Shown: positions 24,521 to 33,273, counted from the stretch's first letter. The stretch is 64,000 nt of DNA from a virus (IMGVR_UViG_3300044609_000656:61802-125801); one strand, 5' to 3'. The notes: generated by a model not told the origin, from the letters alone. Translations and numbers: made by a program.

Positions 24521-26887
24521 ATGACATTTTCACATTCTGCTGCTTTAGATGTACCTTACAACTTTCTTAAAGATCCACTTGTAAAATATTGGTGGGAAGG
24601 TATTGTTGCGCCAAGAGAAACATGGAGCACTGATTCTCAAGAAAAAGGAATTACAAATCCTAAACAACTTGAAAATTGGGGAAAAAGAGTAAAAGTCAGG
24701 ATACAAAATGTTCATCCAGCTGATAAAAAACTTCTCCCAGATGATCAACTTCCATGGGCAGAGGTTAGAATGGGGTCTGCTGGAAGTGGTCATCAAGGAG
24801 CTGGTTTAATTGGTGGAATAACTCAGGGGTCTAGAGTTTATGGTATTTGGGGAGATATTTCAAAATTAAATAATCCTATAATTTTAGGTACTTTAGGGAA
24901 TAACGAAGAAGTTCCTATTAAAAGAACTCAAGGTCAGAATGGATTTGAATCTTATAGTGGGTATGGAGAAAAAGATATTGTAGCAGCTTTTAATGTTCCA
25001 TTAGTAAAAGGTCTTCCACTAGAAACAACATTTAATGCAAACCTTTGGGGAATAAGCGATAAATCTGTTGTTCAAGAATATACTTTTGGTGTTGCATCCC
25101 CTACAGACTGTGAAAAAATTCCATTAACTGGAATTATGAAGTCTATGCAGGAGTTGATTCAAAAGATTGAAAAGGCTCAAAAACAATTATCAGAGTGGGA
25201 ATCTTCTGCTCAAGGATGGATTTCTGATAAGCAAAAATGGATTCAGGAAAAAACTCAAAAAGCACAAGAGTTTATTGCTGAAGGTTTAAAATGGGTATTT
25301 AAAGAAATCCGTAAATTTGTCGAAGAGAAAATTAATAAAGAAACTAAAAAATTATATGAGAATATAAATCCACCCGATAGAGACAAAGCCAAAAAAGGGC
25401 ATGATGCCCTCATGGAGTTGATTACTTGTCTATTTAATAAATTGATTTCAAATCTTTTTAAGATGATTGGTAATTTTCTTAATCAAATCTTTAATCGTTA
25501 TATCAATGTTCCTGCTTGTGCTGTTCAAAATTTTGTTGCCGACTTATTAGGAAATACAATTGGAAGAATCGCAGGTGCTGTTGATTCTATTATTAGTTCT
25601 GTATCTGGTTTAATTGGAGGAGCATTCAGTATTGCTAATTCAATTTTAAATCTTTTAAAAGCATTGGCTGGATTTTTTGCTTGTGAAGAAGAACAGGAGT
25701 GTCCAGAAACAAAAGAATGGAATATTTTTGAAGGTGGGAAACCAGCAGCAATTTTTGATATTAATTCCATTATTAATTCTGCTCAAGGAATAGCATCTCA
25801 AGTTAGTGGATTGGTTGGTAGTGCGACTGGTGTAGTTGATACTATTGCAGCAGCAGTTGATTTTAGTGGATTAATTAATAGTGCAATTAGTGCAACAAGT
25901 GGGTGTAATGTTGGTCCTGTTTTTTGTGGTCCTCCAACTGTTACTTTTTGGGGTGGTGGTGGAAGTGGTGCAAGAGGAAATGCAATCCTAAGTGCAACAG
26001 GAGACATTTTAGGAGTTGATATTATTGCTGGGGGATCTGGTTATACTAAAGCTCCTTTTATAGACATTAGTGATAATTGTGGTAAAGGTTCTGGGGCGTA
26101 TGCAACTCCAATTATTGCACCAGATGGAGGAACAGATCCAAATACTGGACAACCAACTTATCAAGTTGTTAATGTTGCTGTTCCTAGTCCTGGAGCAGAT
26201 TATCCAACAAGACCTAATGGAGATTTGGGTGGTGATGGTAGGGTCTGGGCACCAGCTGAAAATACTGTGATTAGGACTCCCGATGGAAGATGGGAACAAT
26301 ATCCACCAGGAACAGAAATTCCTCAAAGAGAAGGTGATGTTGTAATTAGACCAGAAGATAAGCAAATATTGGAAGGTGTAGCGCCTGTGATTGGACTTAC
26401 TCCTCCTGGATTTGGTGGTGATAATCAAAATGATGCTGGGTTGCCTCCAGAAAATCAAATTGGAAATGCTACTGGAATCACAGCAATACCTGGAACAGGT
26501 ACTAATGGTGCAACAGAACTTGATGCATTCCCAGTAATTAATATTGGAAGTTATCCAGCAATCTTGTATATTTGTGATTTGGTTATTGAAAATGCTGGAA
26601 TTAACTATTCTTCAGGAGATAAAGTTGTTATTGAACCAAATTCTGGTGCAGAAATTGAAGCTACATTTGGACCATTTGGTGTTTTAACCTCTTTGAGAAT
26701 TATTAATTCTGGAAATGGATTTGTAGAAAGACCAGAGATTTACATTAAATCTGAGACAGGATATAATGCTGTTATTACACCAGTTTTTTGTGTAAGAAGA
26801 ATTGGGGATGACACCGAAGGGACATTAACAGATGAGCAAAAGTTTAAAGTTATCAGAATTGTCGATTGTGTAGGAAGAGTTGATTAA
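24521..26887 (+). CDS. gp5-like baseplate spike protein (OB-fold domain)
   Basis: 788 residues. Residues about 50-135 form the gp5 OB-fold: RVKVRIQNVHPADKKLLP, LPWAEVRMGSAGSGHQG, GSRVYGIWGDI and PIILGTLGNNEE. A helical, coiled-coil region follows (about 200-290), then a membrane-like helical area and Gly-rich repeats such as AGGSGYTKAPFIDIS and INSGNGFVERPEIYI. No lysozyme domain is present, unlike T4 gp5; that activity is in the separate tail lysozyme. The stop overlaps the next start. Confidence 0.75.
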   Translation: MTFSHSAALDVPYNFLKDPLVKYWWEGIVAPRETWSTDSQEKGITNPKQLENWGKRVKVRIQNVHPADKKLLPDDQLPWAEVRMGSAGSGHQGAGLIGGITQGSRVYGIWGDISKLNNPIILGTLGNNEEVPIKRTQGQNGFESYSGYGEKDIVAAFNVPLVKGLPLETTFNANLWGISDKSVVQEYTFGVASPTDCEKIPLTGIMKSMQELIQKIEKAQKQLSEWESSAQGWISDKQKWIQEKTQKAQEFIAEGLKWVFKEIRKFVEEKINKETKKLYENINPPDRDKAKKGHDALMELITCLFNKLISNLFKMIGNFLNQIFNRYINVPACAVQNFVADLLGNTIGRIAGAVDSIISSVSGLIGGAFSIANSILNLLKALAGFFACEEEQECPETKEWNIFEGGKPAAIFDINSIINSAQGIASQVSGLVGSATGVVDTIAAAVDFSGLINSAISATSGCNVGPVFCGPPTVTFWGGGGSGARGNAILSATGDILGVDIIAGGSGYTKAPFIDISDNCGKGSGAYATPIIAPDGGTDPNTGQPTYQVVNVAVPSPGADYPTRPNGDLGGDGRVWAPAENTVIRTPDGRWEQYPPGTEIPQREGDVVIRPEDKQILEGVAPVIGLTPPGFGGDNQNDAGLPPENQIGNATGITAIPGTGTNGATELDAFPVINIGSYPAILYICDLVIENAGINYSSGDKVVIEPNSGAEIEATFGPFGVLTSLRIINSGNGFVERPEIYIKSETGYNAVITPVFCVRRIGDDTEGTLTDEQKFKVIRIVDCVGRVD

Positions 26888-27474
26888 TGGGAAAACCACA
26901 ACTTCATAACCCAATAGAATTGGGAAGCAATTACGGGCATTTAAAACTAGGTCATATTAATATGAATAACACCTATGCTGGTGTTATGTTGAGAAATGGT
27001 CATCCTGGACAACCATCAGAACATTATATGATGTTTATGTCTTCTGGAAAAATGACGGGATCTACGATTAATCGTTGTCCTGGTGTTTATCAAATTATGT
27101 GTGGTGAAAAACCAGTAGATAATACTTCTTTTATTTTAAGAGCTTCTGATGGTGATATTGTTATTGCTGCTCCTTTAGGCAGAATTAGGTTTGAAGCTAA
27201 AAATATTGATATGATTGCTAATGGTAGTGGCAATAAAAGTGGATATATTAATATTGAATCAAATGAAAAAATTAATATTAGATCAAAAAATATAGAAGTA
27301 AATGGAGATTCTGTAGCAAAATTCCTTTCTTCTGGCGTAATGGAAATAGTTGGTAATGGAACACTAAACTTTTATGGTGGATTGATTGATTGTGCAGATT
27401 CTTGTACAACATTGAAAAAATCTAAAGGTATATCTGATTTTGAGGAACAACAAAAAGGTGGAGGATTTATTTAA
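26887..27474 (+). CDS. Spike/needle beta-helix protein (gp5 C-terminal domain-like)
   Basis: 195 residues. The centre repeats strand-turn units such as FILRASDGDIVIAAP, LGRIRFEAKNIDMIAN, YINIESNEKINIRSKNIEVNG, the pattern of the triple beta-helix of gp5/VgrG spikes. In T4 this is the C-terminus of gp5; here it appears as its own gene, one base overlapping the OB-fold gene. It probably forms the membrane-piercing needle. Confidence 0.65.
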   Translation: MGKPQLHNPIELGSNYGHLKLGHINMNNTYAGVMLRNGHPGQPSEHYMMFMSSGKMTGSTINRCPGVYQIMCGEKPVDNTSFILRASDGDIVIAAPLGRIRFEAKNIDMIANGSGNKSGYINIESNEKINIRSKNIEVNGDSVAKFLSSGVMEIVGNGTLNFYGGLIDCADSCTTLKKSKGISDFEEQQKGGGFI

Positions 27475-28244
27475 TGAAAGTACCTGATTTAGAAGTTAAA
27501 AAAACATTATATGTTGGTGTAGGAGATCCTTCCCTTGTTTTGGGTAAAGGACCGCTTCAAATTAGAGGTGGTTCATTTATGGAAGGTCCTTCTGTTTTTG
27601 GCGCAATTCCATCATTCCTTACTGCTACAGTAATGATTGGAAAATGCAATAATTCTGATTTGTTTAAACCACCATTAATACCTGGGGCATTGTGTACAGG
27701 AATTAATAATCCATATTCTCTTGCTGTTACTGGATCAACTGCATTTTTAGGCGTTGTTGATACAAACGCTAATGTAAATGTTGGTGGCAATTTAATTACT
27801 CAAGGTGAGGTTATGTCTCGTTGTGGTGGACATATTCTTTCCGCTAAAAAGAATTTTGATATCCCTCATCCTACAAAAGATGGATGGAGACTTCGCCACA
27901 CTTGCCCAGAAGGCCCATCTAATGATGTATACATAAGAGGTAAATTAAAGAATTTAAATATAATTGATCTTCCAGATTATTGGAGAGAATTGGTAGATGT
28001 TGATTCAATTACAGTTTCTATTACTCCAGTTGGATCTCATCAAAGTATTATTGTTCAGAAGATAGAAGATAATAAAATATATCTTCACGCTGCAAAACCA
28101 ATTGATTGTCATTATCATGTTTTTGGTGAACGCAAAGATGGTGAGAGATTGATACCAGAATATCAAGGTCAAACTCCTGCAGATTATCCTGGTAATAATG
28201 ATGAGTATTCTGTATCTGGATATCACTATGATACGAAGAGGTAA
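27474..28244 (+). CDS. Cyanophage virion structural protein, copy A
   Basis: 256 residues. The C-terminal ~140 share a module with the next gene: FDIPHPTKDGWRLRH, CPEGPSNDVYIRGKL, DLPDYWRELVD, VFGERKDGE and TPADYPGNN. The N-terminal half is Gly-rich with VTGSTAFLGVVD and NVNVGGNLITQGE, as in fibre-type beta repeats. I recall this module in baseplate or fibre proteins of many cyanophages. The exact location in the virion is unknown. Confidence 0.7.
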   Translation: MKVPDLEVKKTLYVGVGDPSLVLGKGPLQIRGGSFMEGPSVFGAIPSFLTATVMIGKCNNSDLFKPPLIPGALCTGINNPYSLAVTGSTAFLGVVDTNANVNVGGNLITQGEVMSRCGGHILSAKKNFDIPHPTKDGWRLRHTCPEGPSNDVYIRGKLKNLNIIDLPDYWRELVDVDSITVSITPVGSHQSIIVQKIEDNKIYLHAAKPIDCHYHVFGERKDGERLIPEYQGQTPADYPGNNDEYSVSGYHYDTKR

Positions 28245-28246
28245 TT

Positions 28247-28900
28247 ATGGCAGATGAAAAGTTTATTTTAAAGAATACGAATAAATCAAATTGTAAAGAC
28301 GAGGGTATTACAGGACCATTTTCTTCAAAATATGATTATATTTTGAAGTCAACAACTGGTGACCCAGATTATCCAGTAGAAGCATGTACCCCTTGGATAC
28401 ATTATAATGTTAAAGTTGGTAACCTAAAAGCAGATGCTCTTGTTCAGGGACAAGACGTTAAAACAGCATCTGTCGGGTCTTTAAATGCAAAAGCTGCTGT
28501 TTGGGATGCTAAGAAATCTTTTGATATTCAACATCCAACTAAACAAGACCATCGTCTCAGATATATTTGTCTTGAAGGTCCTACTGCAGATGTTTATTTA
28601 AAAGGTAAACTTGTCAATGAGTCTTACATCCAATTGCCAGATTATTGGAAAGATTTTGTTGATATGGAAACTTTAGTTATCAATTTAACTCCTAATGGAC
28701 ACTGGCAAGAATTGTTTGTTGATAGGATTGAATGGGGAGATAGAATATACGTTAAGAATAATGCAGGAACTGCTATTAATTGTGATTATGTTGTTTTTGG
28801 TGAACGGATTGACACCACCAAAAATATTTCTGAGTATCGTGGCTTGACACCAGCAGACTATCCAGGTGATAATAGAGAGTACAATATTAACGGTAAGTAA
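28247..28900 (+). CDS. Cyanophage virion structural protein, copy B
   Basis: 217 residues and paralogous to the previous gene over its C-terminal ~140: FDIQHPTKQDHRLRYIC, LEGPTADVYLKGKL, QLPDYWKDFVD, VFGERIDTT and TPADYPGDN. The short N-terminus differs. The tandem pair suggests duplication followed by divergence of the N-terminal attachment part. The stop overlaps the next gene's start. Confidence 0.7.
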   Translation: MADEKFILKNTNKSNCKDEGITGPFSSKYDYILKSTTGDPDYPVEACTPWIHYNVKVGNLKADALVQGQDVKTASVGSLNAKAAVWDAKKSFDIQHPTKQDHRLRYICLEGPTADVYLKGKLVNESYIQLPDYWKDFVDMETLVINLTPNGHWQELFVDRIEWGDRIYVKNNAGTAINCDYVVFGERIDTTKNISEYRGLTPADYPGDNREYNINGK

Positions 28901-29574
28901 TGCACCGAGTACATGAAGCATTCCCTCTGATTGTTTATCAGGGAATGGTGGAGTCCCAGGATAAAATTAAGATTTACTTGGAAGAACTTCGTGATTATTG
29001 GTTTGATGGTTATCAAAACGAAAGTCCAGAGTATTCTGGTAGGATTTTTGCACACCAAAATGAGATTTATCGTCCATTTTTTGAAGAACTTCGCAGTCAT
29101 GTAGATAATTATTTTGGATATCTTAATGTGGACTATTCAAAACTTGATTATCATATCATCAAGTCTTGGGTTGGATACCATAAAGATGATGATACACCAT
29201 CAATTAAACCCCATAATCATAATGCATCAGATTTGAGTTTTGTTTATTATGTTAAAACTGATGAGACTTCTGATAAATTTTGCGTAGCACAAGAAAAAAA
29301 TCCTAATGAATGTGTTGGTGATATGTTCACTGAGGCACTACAAAAGAATTTAATCACTGGATATAATCGTTATAATTGTAATGTTTATAGTATTACCCCT
29401 ATCGAGGGTAGTGTAGTAATTTTTCCAAGTAAAATTGGGCACTTTACTCAAAAGTTTACTGAGAGAAAGGGTGAACGTCTTGTGATTCCTGGTGATATTC
29501 GTGTTACTTTAAAACCACAAAATCCAGATTACCATCAGGGTTCTACACATCCTTCTCAATGGTTACAACTTTGA
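28900..29574 (+). CDS. Fe(II)/2OG oxygenase family protein
   Basis: 224 residues. Visible are KPHNHNASDLSFVYYVK (metal-binding His region), a central variable loop with NPNECVGDMF, and GSVVIFPSKIGHFTQKF followed by GERLVIPGDIRVTL (distal His and co-substrate Arg). This is the pattern of the phage 2OG-FeII_Oxy_5-type proteins. The substrate is unknown. Its end overlaps by 32 bases the convergent gene on the minus strand; together they interrupt the structural operon. Confidence 0.75.
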   Translation: MHRVHEAFPLIVYQGMVESQDKIKIYLEELRDYWFDGYQNESPEYSGRIFAHQNEIYRPFFEELRSHVDNYFGYLNVDYSKLDYHIIKSWVGYHKDDDTPSIKPHNHNASDLSFVYYVKTDETSDKFCVAQEKNPNECVGDMFTEALQKNLITGYNRYNCNVYSITPIEGSVVIFPSKIGHFTQKFTERKGERLVIPGDIRVTLKPQNPDYHQGSTHPSQWLQL

Positions 29575-30283
29575 GAGGGTCGTGTTTTTTATAAATGTTC
29601 TGGACCTCAGACATCCAAGGTTCATCTCTCATCTTCCAATCCATATCATAATCTAATGTGATATGTTCAGAACCAATATACCTATCGATGTATGATTTGA
29701 TTAGGGTTTCTCCCAAGGAGACATCACCCCAATCATTATCATGCATCTCTTTTGTTTTTTCATACAATTTAAGATATTTTTTCATCCAATATCCATTTCC
29801 ATGTGCAAAGTAATCCACATATGAATCTTCTGGATTGCATGGACCTGGATGAACCTTCCACACAGGCAAAACCAAGTCTTTATTTGTTTGAAGGTGAAAG
29901 TTTTTTATAGAGAAGTCTGCTCTGCATTTAATTACAATATTATATTCTCTAGGATCAAATATTCGTAATCCCAGATAATTTGTATACCATTGTCTTAATA
30001 TTCTATATGACCATTCTCTTCCATTTATCTCTAATCCATTTGATTTGAATTTAAATTCTGGAAGAGTTTCTTTATCTCTAAACAAATAATTTTTTGGATT
30101 ATATTTCTTTATTATGTCATCTACATCTATCTGAACTATATCAGAACCCATGTAAAGTTCAGAATAACTGTAAGAACTGATGTATACATCAGTTGAATAT
30201 TTGTCAATAATATTGGTTTTTATGTTTTGGAAGTGGTTCTCCCAATTCCTCATATATCCAGTTAATAATAGAGCAACTTTCAC
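29543..30283 (-). CDS. Glycosyltransferase-like protein, lone minus-strand gene
   Basis: 246 residues starting MKVALLLTGYMRNWENHF, followed by IIDKYSTDVYISSYSYS. Later segments are RILRQWYTNYLGL and YNIVIKCRADFSIKN, where 'hKxRxDf' recalls the metal and sugar-nucleotide site of unclassified viral glycosyltransferases. The whole gene runs against the surrounding plus-strand operon and overlaps the oxygenase end. The sugar and acceptor are unknown; LPS or virion glycosylation is possible. Confidence 0.55.
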   Translation of the reverse strand: MKVALLLTGYMRNWENHFQNIKTNIIDKYSTDVYISSYSYSELYMGSDIVQIDVDDIIKKYNPKNYLFRDKETLPEFKFKSNGLEINGREWSYRILRQWYTNYLGLRIFDPREYNIVIKCRADFSIKNFHLQTNKDLVLPVWKVHPGPCNPEDSYVDYFAHGNGYWMKKYLKLYEKTKEMHDNDWGDVSLGETLIKSYIDRYIGSEHITLDYDMDWKMRDEPWMSEVQNIYKKHDPLKVVTIEKDV

Positions 30284-30284
30284 A

Positions 30285-30291
30285 ATAAATA
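30285..30291 (+). promoter_or_regulatory. Late-type promoter motif ATAAATA
   Basis: ATAAATA at 30285-30291 in the divergent 30-base gap, 29 bases before the structural gene at 30314. It would restart late transcription after the minus-strand insertion. Confidence 0.45.
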
Positions 30292-30313
30292 TAGAAAATA
30301 CATATAATGATTT

Positions 30314-31066
30314 ATGGGAATTGTTGTAACTAAATTACAAGAAGATAAGGAAACTCTTTTAAGGCAAAATCAAATATTGCCACAAAGAATTTCTATTGCC
30401 TCTTCTTTAAGAGATGCTTTTAATGGACCATCTGCAAATGCTGCTCAGCAAAGTTTAAATACTGTAAATGCTGCAAATGCAATTAAAGTCCAAATTGTTG
30501 CTATTGGTGGGAATACTGGTTTATTAACGACAAGATATGGTTCTAGTACGGCAAATATTAGCTCTCAATATGGAAGTGTTGTATCTGGAGTAGGAACTGC
30601 TACTGCTTCATCTTTAGGTATTGTTGGATTGGGGTCTGTAATTATTGCATATGGGACAATTACAGCAGATGTTCTTAAATCTTATGATTACCCAAAAATT
30701 TCTGGAGGAAATTATGGGTCCGACTATCCATTTAATGGAGAGGGATATGTCACTGTTACATCTTCTAATGTTGGACTTGGTGTAAGCACAAGACTATTTC
30801 AAAATGGTGGATCTGAGTTAGGAAAGGTGTTTGATATTATTGGTCCTGCAGTAGATGTAAGTTCTCTTATATCTCAATATAATTCTGGAATTGGTACAGT
30901 GTCTTCTCAGAATAGTATTGCTACAGCAACACAAAAGATAAAAGGAGAATATGAATTGCAAGTTTGGGGTCTTAACAGGCAACTGCAAGAAAATATTGAA
31001 AGATTAACCGAACTCAATGAGGCTCTTGGTTATGCCAATGATCCAGCATACGGTGGACCTTGGTAG
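30314..31066 (+). CDS. Conserved cyanophage structural protein
   Basis: 250 residues. The middle is low in charge and rich in Gly, Ser, Thr and Ala (ATASSLGIVGLGSVIIAYGTI). The N-terminus (QEDKETLLRQNQILPQRI) and C-terminus (QLQENIERLTELNEALGYA) are helical. It ends in AYGGPW. The composition and position suggest a virion component, but no T4 equivalent is recognised. Its stop is followed by the promoter for the tRNA block. Confidence 0.55.
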   Translation: MGIVVTKLQEDKETLLRQNQILPQRISIASSLRDAFNGPSANAAQQSLNTVNAANAIKVQIVAIGGNTGLLTTRYGSSTANISSQYGSVVSGVGTATASSLGIVGLGSVIIAYGTITADVLKSYDYPKISGGNYGSDYPFNGEGYVTVTSSNVGLGVSTRLFQNGGSELGKVFDIIGPAVDVSSLISQYNSGIGTVSSQNSIATATQKIKGEYELQVWGLNRQLQENIERLTELNEALGYANDPAYGGPW

Positions 31067-31072
31067 GGGGGG

Positions 31073-31101
31073 TTGACACCTCAGAACCAATGCCCTATAA
31101 T
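31073..31101 (+). promoter_or_regulatory. Sigma70-like promoter (TTGACA-17-TATAAT) for the tRNA block
   Basis: TTGACA at 31073-31078 and TATAAT at 31096-31101 are exact consensus with a 17-base spacer. The first tRNA begins 62 bases after the -10 box. It should drive tRNA-Gly, the 67-residue gene, tRNA-Leu and possibly onward to tRNA-Thr. Confidence 0.85.
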
Positions 31102-31163
31102 ATAAGGGTAATCAGTTGAGGGGTCGCCCAAATCTCAGTTTAGATCTCTTAATGATTACATCT

Positions 31164-31234
31164 GCGAATGTGGTGTAGCGGTAACATCCCATCCTTCCAA
31201 GTTGGTGTCACGGGTTCGATCCCCGTCATTCGCT
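31164..31234 (+). tRNA. tRNA-Gly (anticodon UCC)
   Basis: The 71-base cloverleaf has acceptor GCGAATG/CATTCGC, T arm ACGGG-TTCGATC-CCCGT and anticodon loop CTTCCAA, giving UCC for GGA codons. The anticodon stem CCATC/GTTGG holds one U-U mismatch (positions 30-40). No CCA is encoded. Confidence 0.9.
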
Positions 31235-31268
31235 TCCCCTTAATTGGGGATTTACAAACTTAATACTT

Positions 31269-31472
31269 ATGAAAACAAAACCACTTTATATTGACCTATT
31301 TGAAATGCCTGTAAAGACAACTCCAGAGAATGTCAAGGAAGCAAACAAAGGTCTCTTCAATTGTACGATGACACTTCCTGCTGCAGCAAAACACTGTGGT
31401 ATGACCCAAAAAGAAATGAAAATGACTTTTAGGGAATATTTGAAGTATCATCCACCCACTTACAAGGTGTAA
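31269..31472 (+). CDS. Small conserved protein between tRNA genes
   Basis: 67 residues. The second half, TLPAAAKHCGMTQKEMKMTFREYL, looks like a short helix-turn-helix. I recall close relatives in other cyanophages. Lying between two tRNAs on one transcript, it may be released by tRNA processing. The function is unknown. Confidence 0.6.
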   Translation: MKTKPLYIDLFEMPVKTTPENVKEANKGLFNCTMTLPAAAKHCGMTQKEMKMTFREYLKYHPPTYKV

Positions 31473-31480
31473 GTTCTTAT

Positions 31481-31563
31481 GGGAGCGTGGTGGAATCGGT
31501 AGACACACCAGACTTAAAATCTGTCGGGCATTGCCTGTGGGGGTTCAAGTCCCCCCGCTCCTA
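31481..31563 (+). tRNA. tRNA-Leu (anticodon UAA)
   Basis: The 83-base class II tRNA has acceptor GGGAGCG/CGCTCCT, anticodon arm CAGA-CTTAAAA-TCTG giving UAA for UUA codons, a long variable arm (CGGGCATTGCCTG) and T arm GGGGG-TTCAAGT-CCCCC. UUA is frequent in this AT-rich genome. No CCA is encoded. Confidence 0.92.
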
Positions 31564-31638
31564 CTGGAAGGAATATTAAAGGGATTGAGTATAACTCTCC
31601 GCCTTCCTTAAACTAAATATAAAGAAACGGTGTAGAGA

Positions 31639-31926
31639 ATGAAGCTTAGAATCACCAAAGCTTATTGCTGGCATTCTCCAGAAATAAATATAAAGAACGT
31701 TGTTATGATGTACTTTGTTAATTCTATACCGTTCACTTGGGATGATTTAACCGAAGAGGAAGAAGCAGACCCATCTACTATTATTGAAGCTAATAATAAC
31801 CTTACATATACTGCAGAAGATTTATTCAGAGCTTCTGCATACTTAATAATGGAAGAAGCACATCCGTGTTTTTTTGAAATGGATTTAGAAAATCCTGAGG
31901 TTTTAGCAGAACTAGATGATTATTAA
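31639..31926 (+). CDS. Hypothetical acidic protein before tRNA-Thr
   Basis: 95 residues, strongly acidic, starting MKLRITKAYCWHSPEINI and containing FTWDDLTEEEEADPSTI and ENPEVLAELDDY. It stops two bases before tRNA-Thr. No family is recognised. Confidence 0.6.
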   Translation: MKLRITKAYCWHSPEINIKNVVMMYFVNSIPFTWDDLTEEEEADPSTIIEANNNLTYTAEDLFRASAYLIMEEAHPCFFEMDLENPEVLAELDDY

Positions 31927-31927
31927 T

Positions 31928-31999
31928 GCCCTTGTAGCTCAGTGGTAGAGCAACGGTTTTGTAAACCGTTGGTCGCTGGTTCAAATCCAGTCGGGGGCT
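31928..31999 (+). tRNA. tRNA-Thr (anticodon UGU)
   Basis: The 72-base cloverleaf has acceptor GCCCTTG/CGGGGGC with two G-U pairs, D arm GCTC/GAGC, anticodon arm ACGGT-TTTGTAA-ACCGT (UGU, for ACA codons) and T arm GCTGG/CCAGT. No CCA is encoded. Confidence 0.92.
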
Positions 32000-32015
32000 T
32001 AGACTAAGAATAGAT

Positions 32016-33122
32016 ATGCTTATATTTGACGCTACTCACAATCAATATGATATGAACAAATATCCTTTTGGGGATATTTTGTTATCTCTAGTTCAAAAAT
32101 ATTACCCAGAAGTAAAAGATCTTCAATATCTCCATGAACATGTATCTTCAAATTCTATTGGAGAACTAGTAAAACATTTAACTAAAGATCTTGTTGATAC
32201 TGATTTTTATATTTTATTTGATAGGATGGTAGAAGAATATGTTGTTCCGCAGTTAAATACTGATATTCTTATACAAAAATTTGGTAATATTAGGGCAACA
32301 ATTCCCAATCAAGATAAGAATGGGACTGTTCTTCCATTCCATCAAGGTAGATGGGTTGGTAATGGTCTCGGATTAAGAACTGTTTGGTTACCTTTTACAG
32401 AAACTTTTGATACAAATTCACTCCAAATTATTGGAATTGATAAGAGTAGAGAAATTACTCGTATGTCTGAGAAAGAAAAATGGTCTCATGAAAAACTAGA
32501 AGAGGTTTGTACTCAAGAATGTTATCCAGTAAATATGTCTCCTGGAACATTTTTACTTTTTACTCAAGAAAATATTCATGGTGGAGTACCAAATAGAACT
32601 GGAAAAACTAGAATGAGTATTGATGTAAGATTATTACTAAGAGATGGACAACCTCATCGAAAATGGCCAGGGGCATACTTTAGAAGATTGCATGATACAG
32701 ATATTCAGTCTCGCAAGATTGAAATTTTACCACATGAAAATGTGGTAACCTATGCAGAATATGAAGGATTTAAAACCAAACATATTGATTTATACTTTCA
32801 GACATTAACTGTTAGGGAGTATTGTTCTAGGATGGGTTATAAATTTCCACATCAAACTGGAGATAATGAAGGAAGAAATCACTCATTTTTAGAGTATTCT
32901 ATAAAACATACAAATTTAGATCATATCATTTTGTTTAGTATTTTTTCTTTACCTGATGACAAATCCAGAAGAACATATATAATGAATCTTGCATTAGAAC
33001 ACAACTGCAAACTTCATTTTGCTAATGAAGAATTTGTTCTTGATAGTCAAGAAATGTTAGAAAAAATAGAATATCTTAGATCTTTTACTAACGATTGGAG
33101 TAATCCTGCATATGAAAATTAA
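32016..33122 (+). CDS. Fusion of two 'sporadic carbohydrate cluster' proteins (2OG oxygenase plus LIC12192-like domain)
   Basis: 368 residues. Residues about 1-225 resemble the sporadic carbohydrate cluster 2OG-Fe(II) oxygenase: LPFHQGRWVGNGLGLRTVWLP, then GTFLLFTQENIHGGVPNRTGKTRMSID with the distal His and Arg. The last ~105 resemble the LIC12192-type partner: TVREYCSRMGYKF, HTNLDHIILFSIFSLP, RRTYIMNLALEHNCKLHFANE. In bacteria these occur as separate genes in surface-sugar loci. The fusion suggests a complex acting on a saccharide. Family names are from memory of their motifs. Confidence 0.65.
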   Translation: MLIFDATHNQYDMNKYPFGDILLSLVQKYYPEVKDLQYLHEHVSSNSIGELVKHLTKDLVDTDFYILFDRMVEEYVVPQLNTDILIQKFGNIRATIPNQDKNGTVLPFHQGRWVGNGLGLRTVWLPFTETFDTNSLQIIGIDKSREITRMSEKEKWSHEKLEEVCTQECYPVNMSPGTFLLFTQENIHGGVPNRTGKTRMSIDVRLLLRDGQPHRKWPGAYFRRLHDTDIQSRKIEILPHENVVTYAEYEGFKTKHIDLYFQTLTVREYCSRMGYKFPHQTGDNEGRNHSFLEYSIKHTNLDHIILFSIFSLPDDKSRRTYIMNLALEHNCKLHFANEEFVLDSQEMLEKIEYLRSFTNDWSNPAYEN

Positions 33123-33273
33123 TCTTTGGCACTGCAAAGAAATGGGTCAATGGCGTTGGACCCTTGTTGATGATTCCCGACCTATTTTAAGACAAGAATC
33201 TGGTCAAAGACCTGATTTACGTGATGCTATGAACGATGTTGCAAATACTGTTGAGTATATGTTAGCAAAATAA
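33112..33273 (+). CDS. 53-residue conserved mini-protein
   Basis: It starts at the ATG at 33112 inside the end of the previous gene: MKINLWHCKEMGQWRWTLVD, then ESGQRPDLRDAMNDVANTVEY. The Trp-rich strand-strand-helix pattern is one I recall from small cyanophage proteins. The function is unknown. Confidence 0.65.
   Translation: MKINLWHCKEMGQWRWTLVDDSRPILRQESGQRPDLRDAMNDVANTVEYMLAK

Noticed and set aside
26009-26458. Minus-strand open frame within the gp5-like gene
   Set aside because: Composition (Ile, Ser, Trp, Cys-rich) is an artefact of antisense Gly/Asn-rich repeats.
31564-31610. Possible terminator after tRNA-Leu (GGAAGG...CCTTCC)
   Set aside because: The loop exceeds 25 bases and no T-tract follows.
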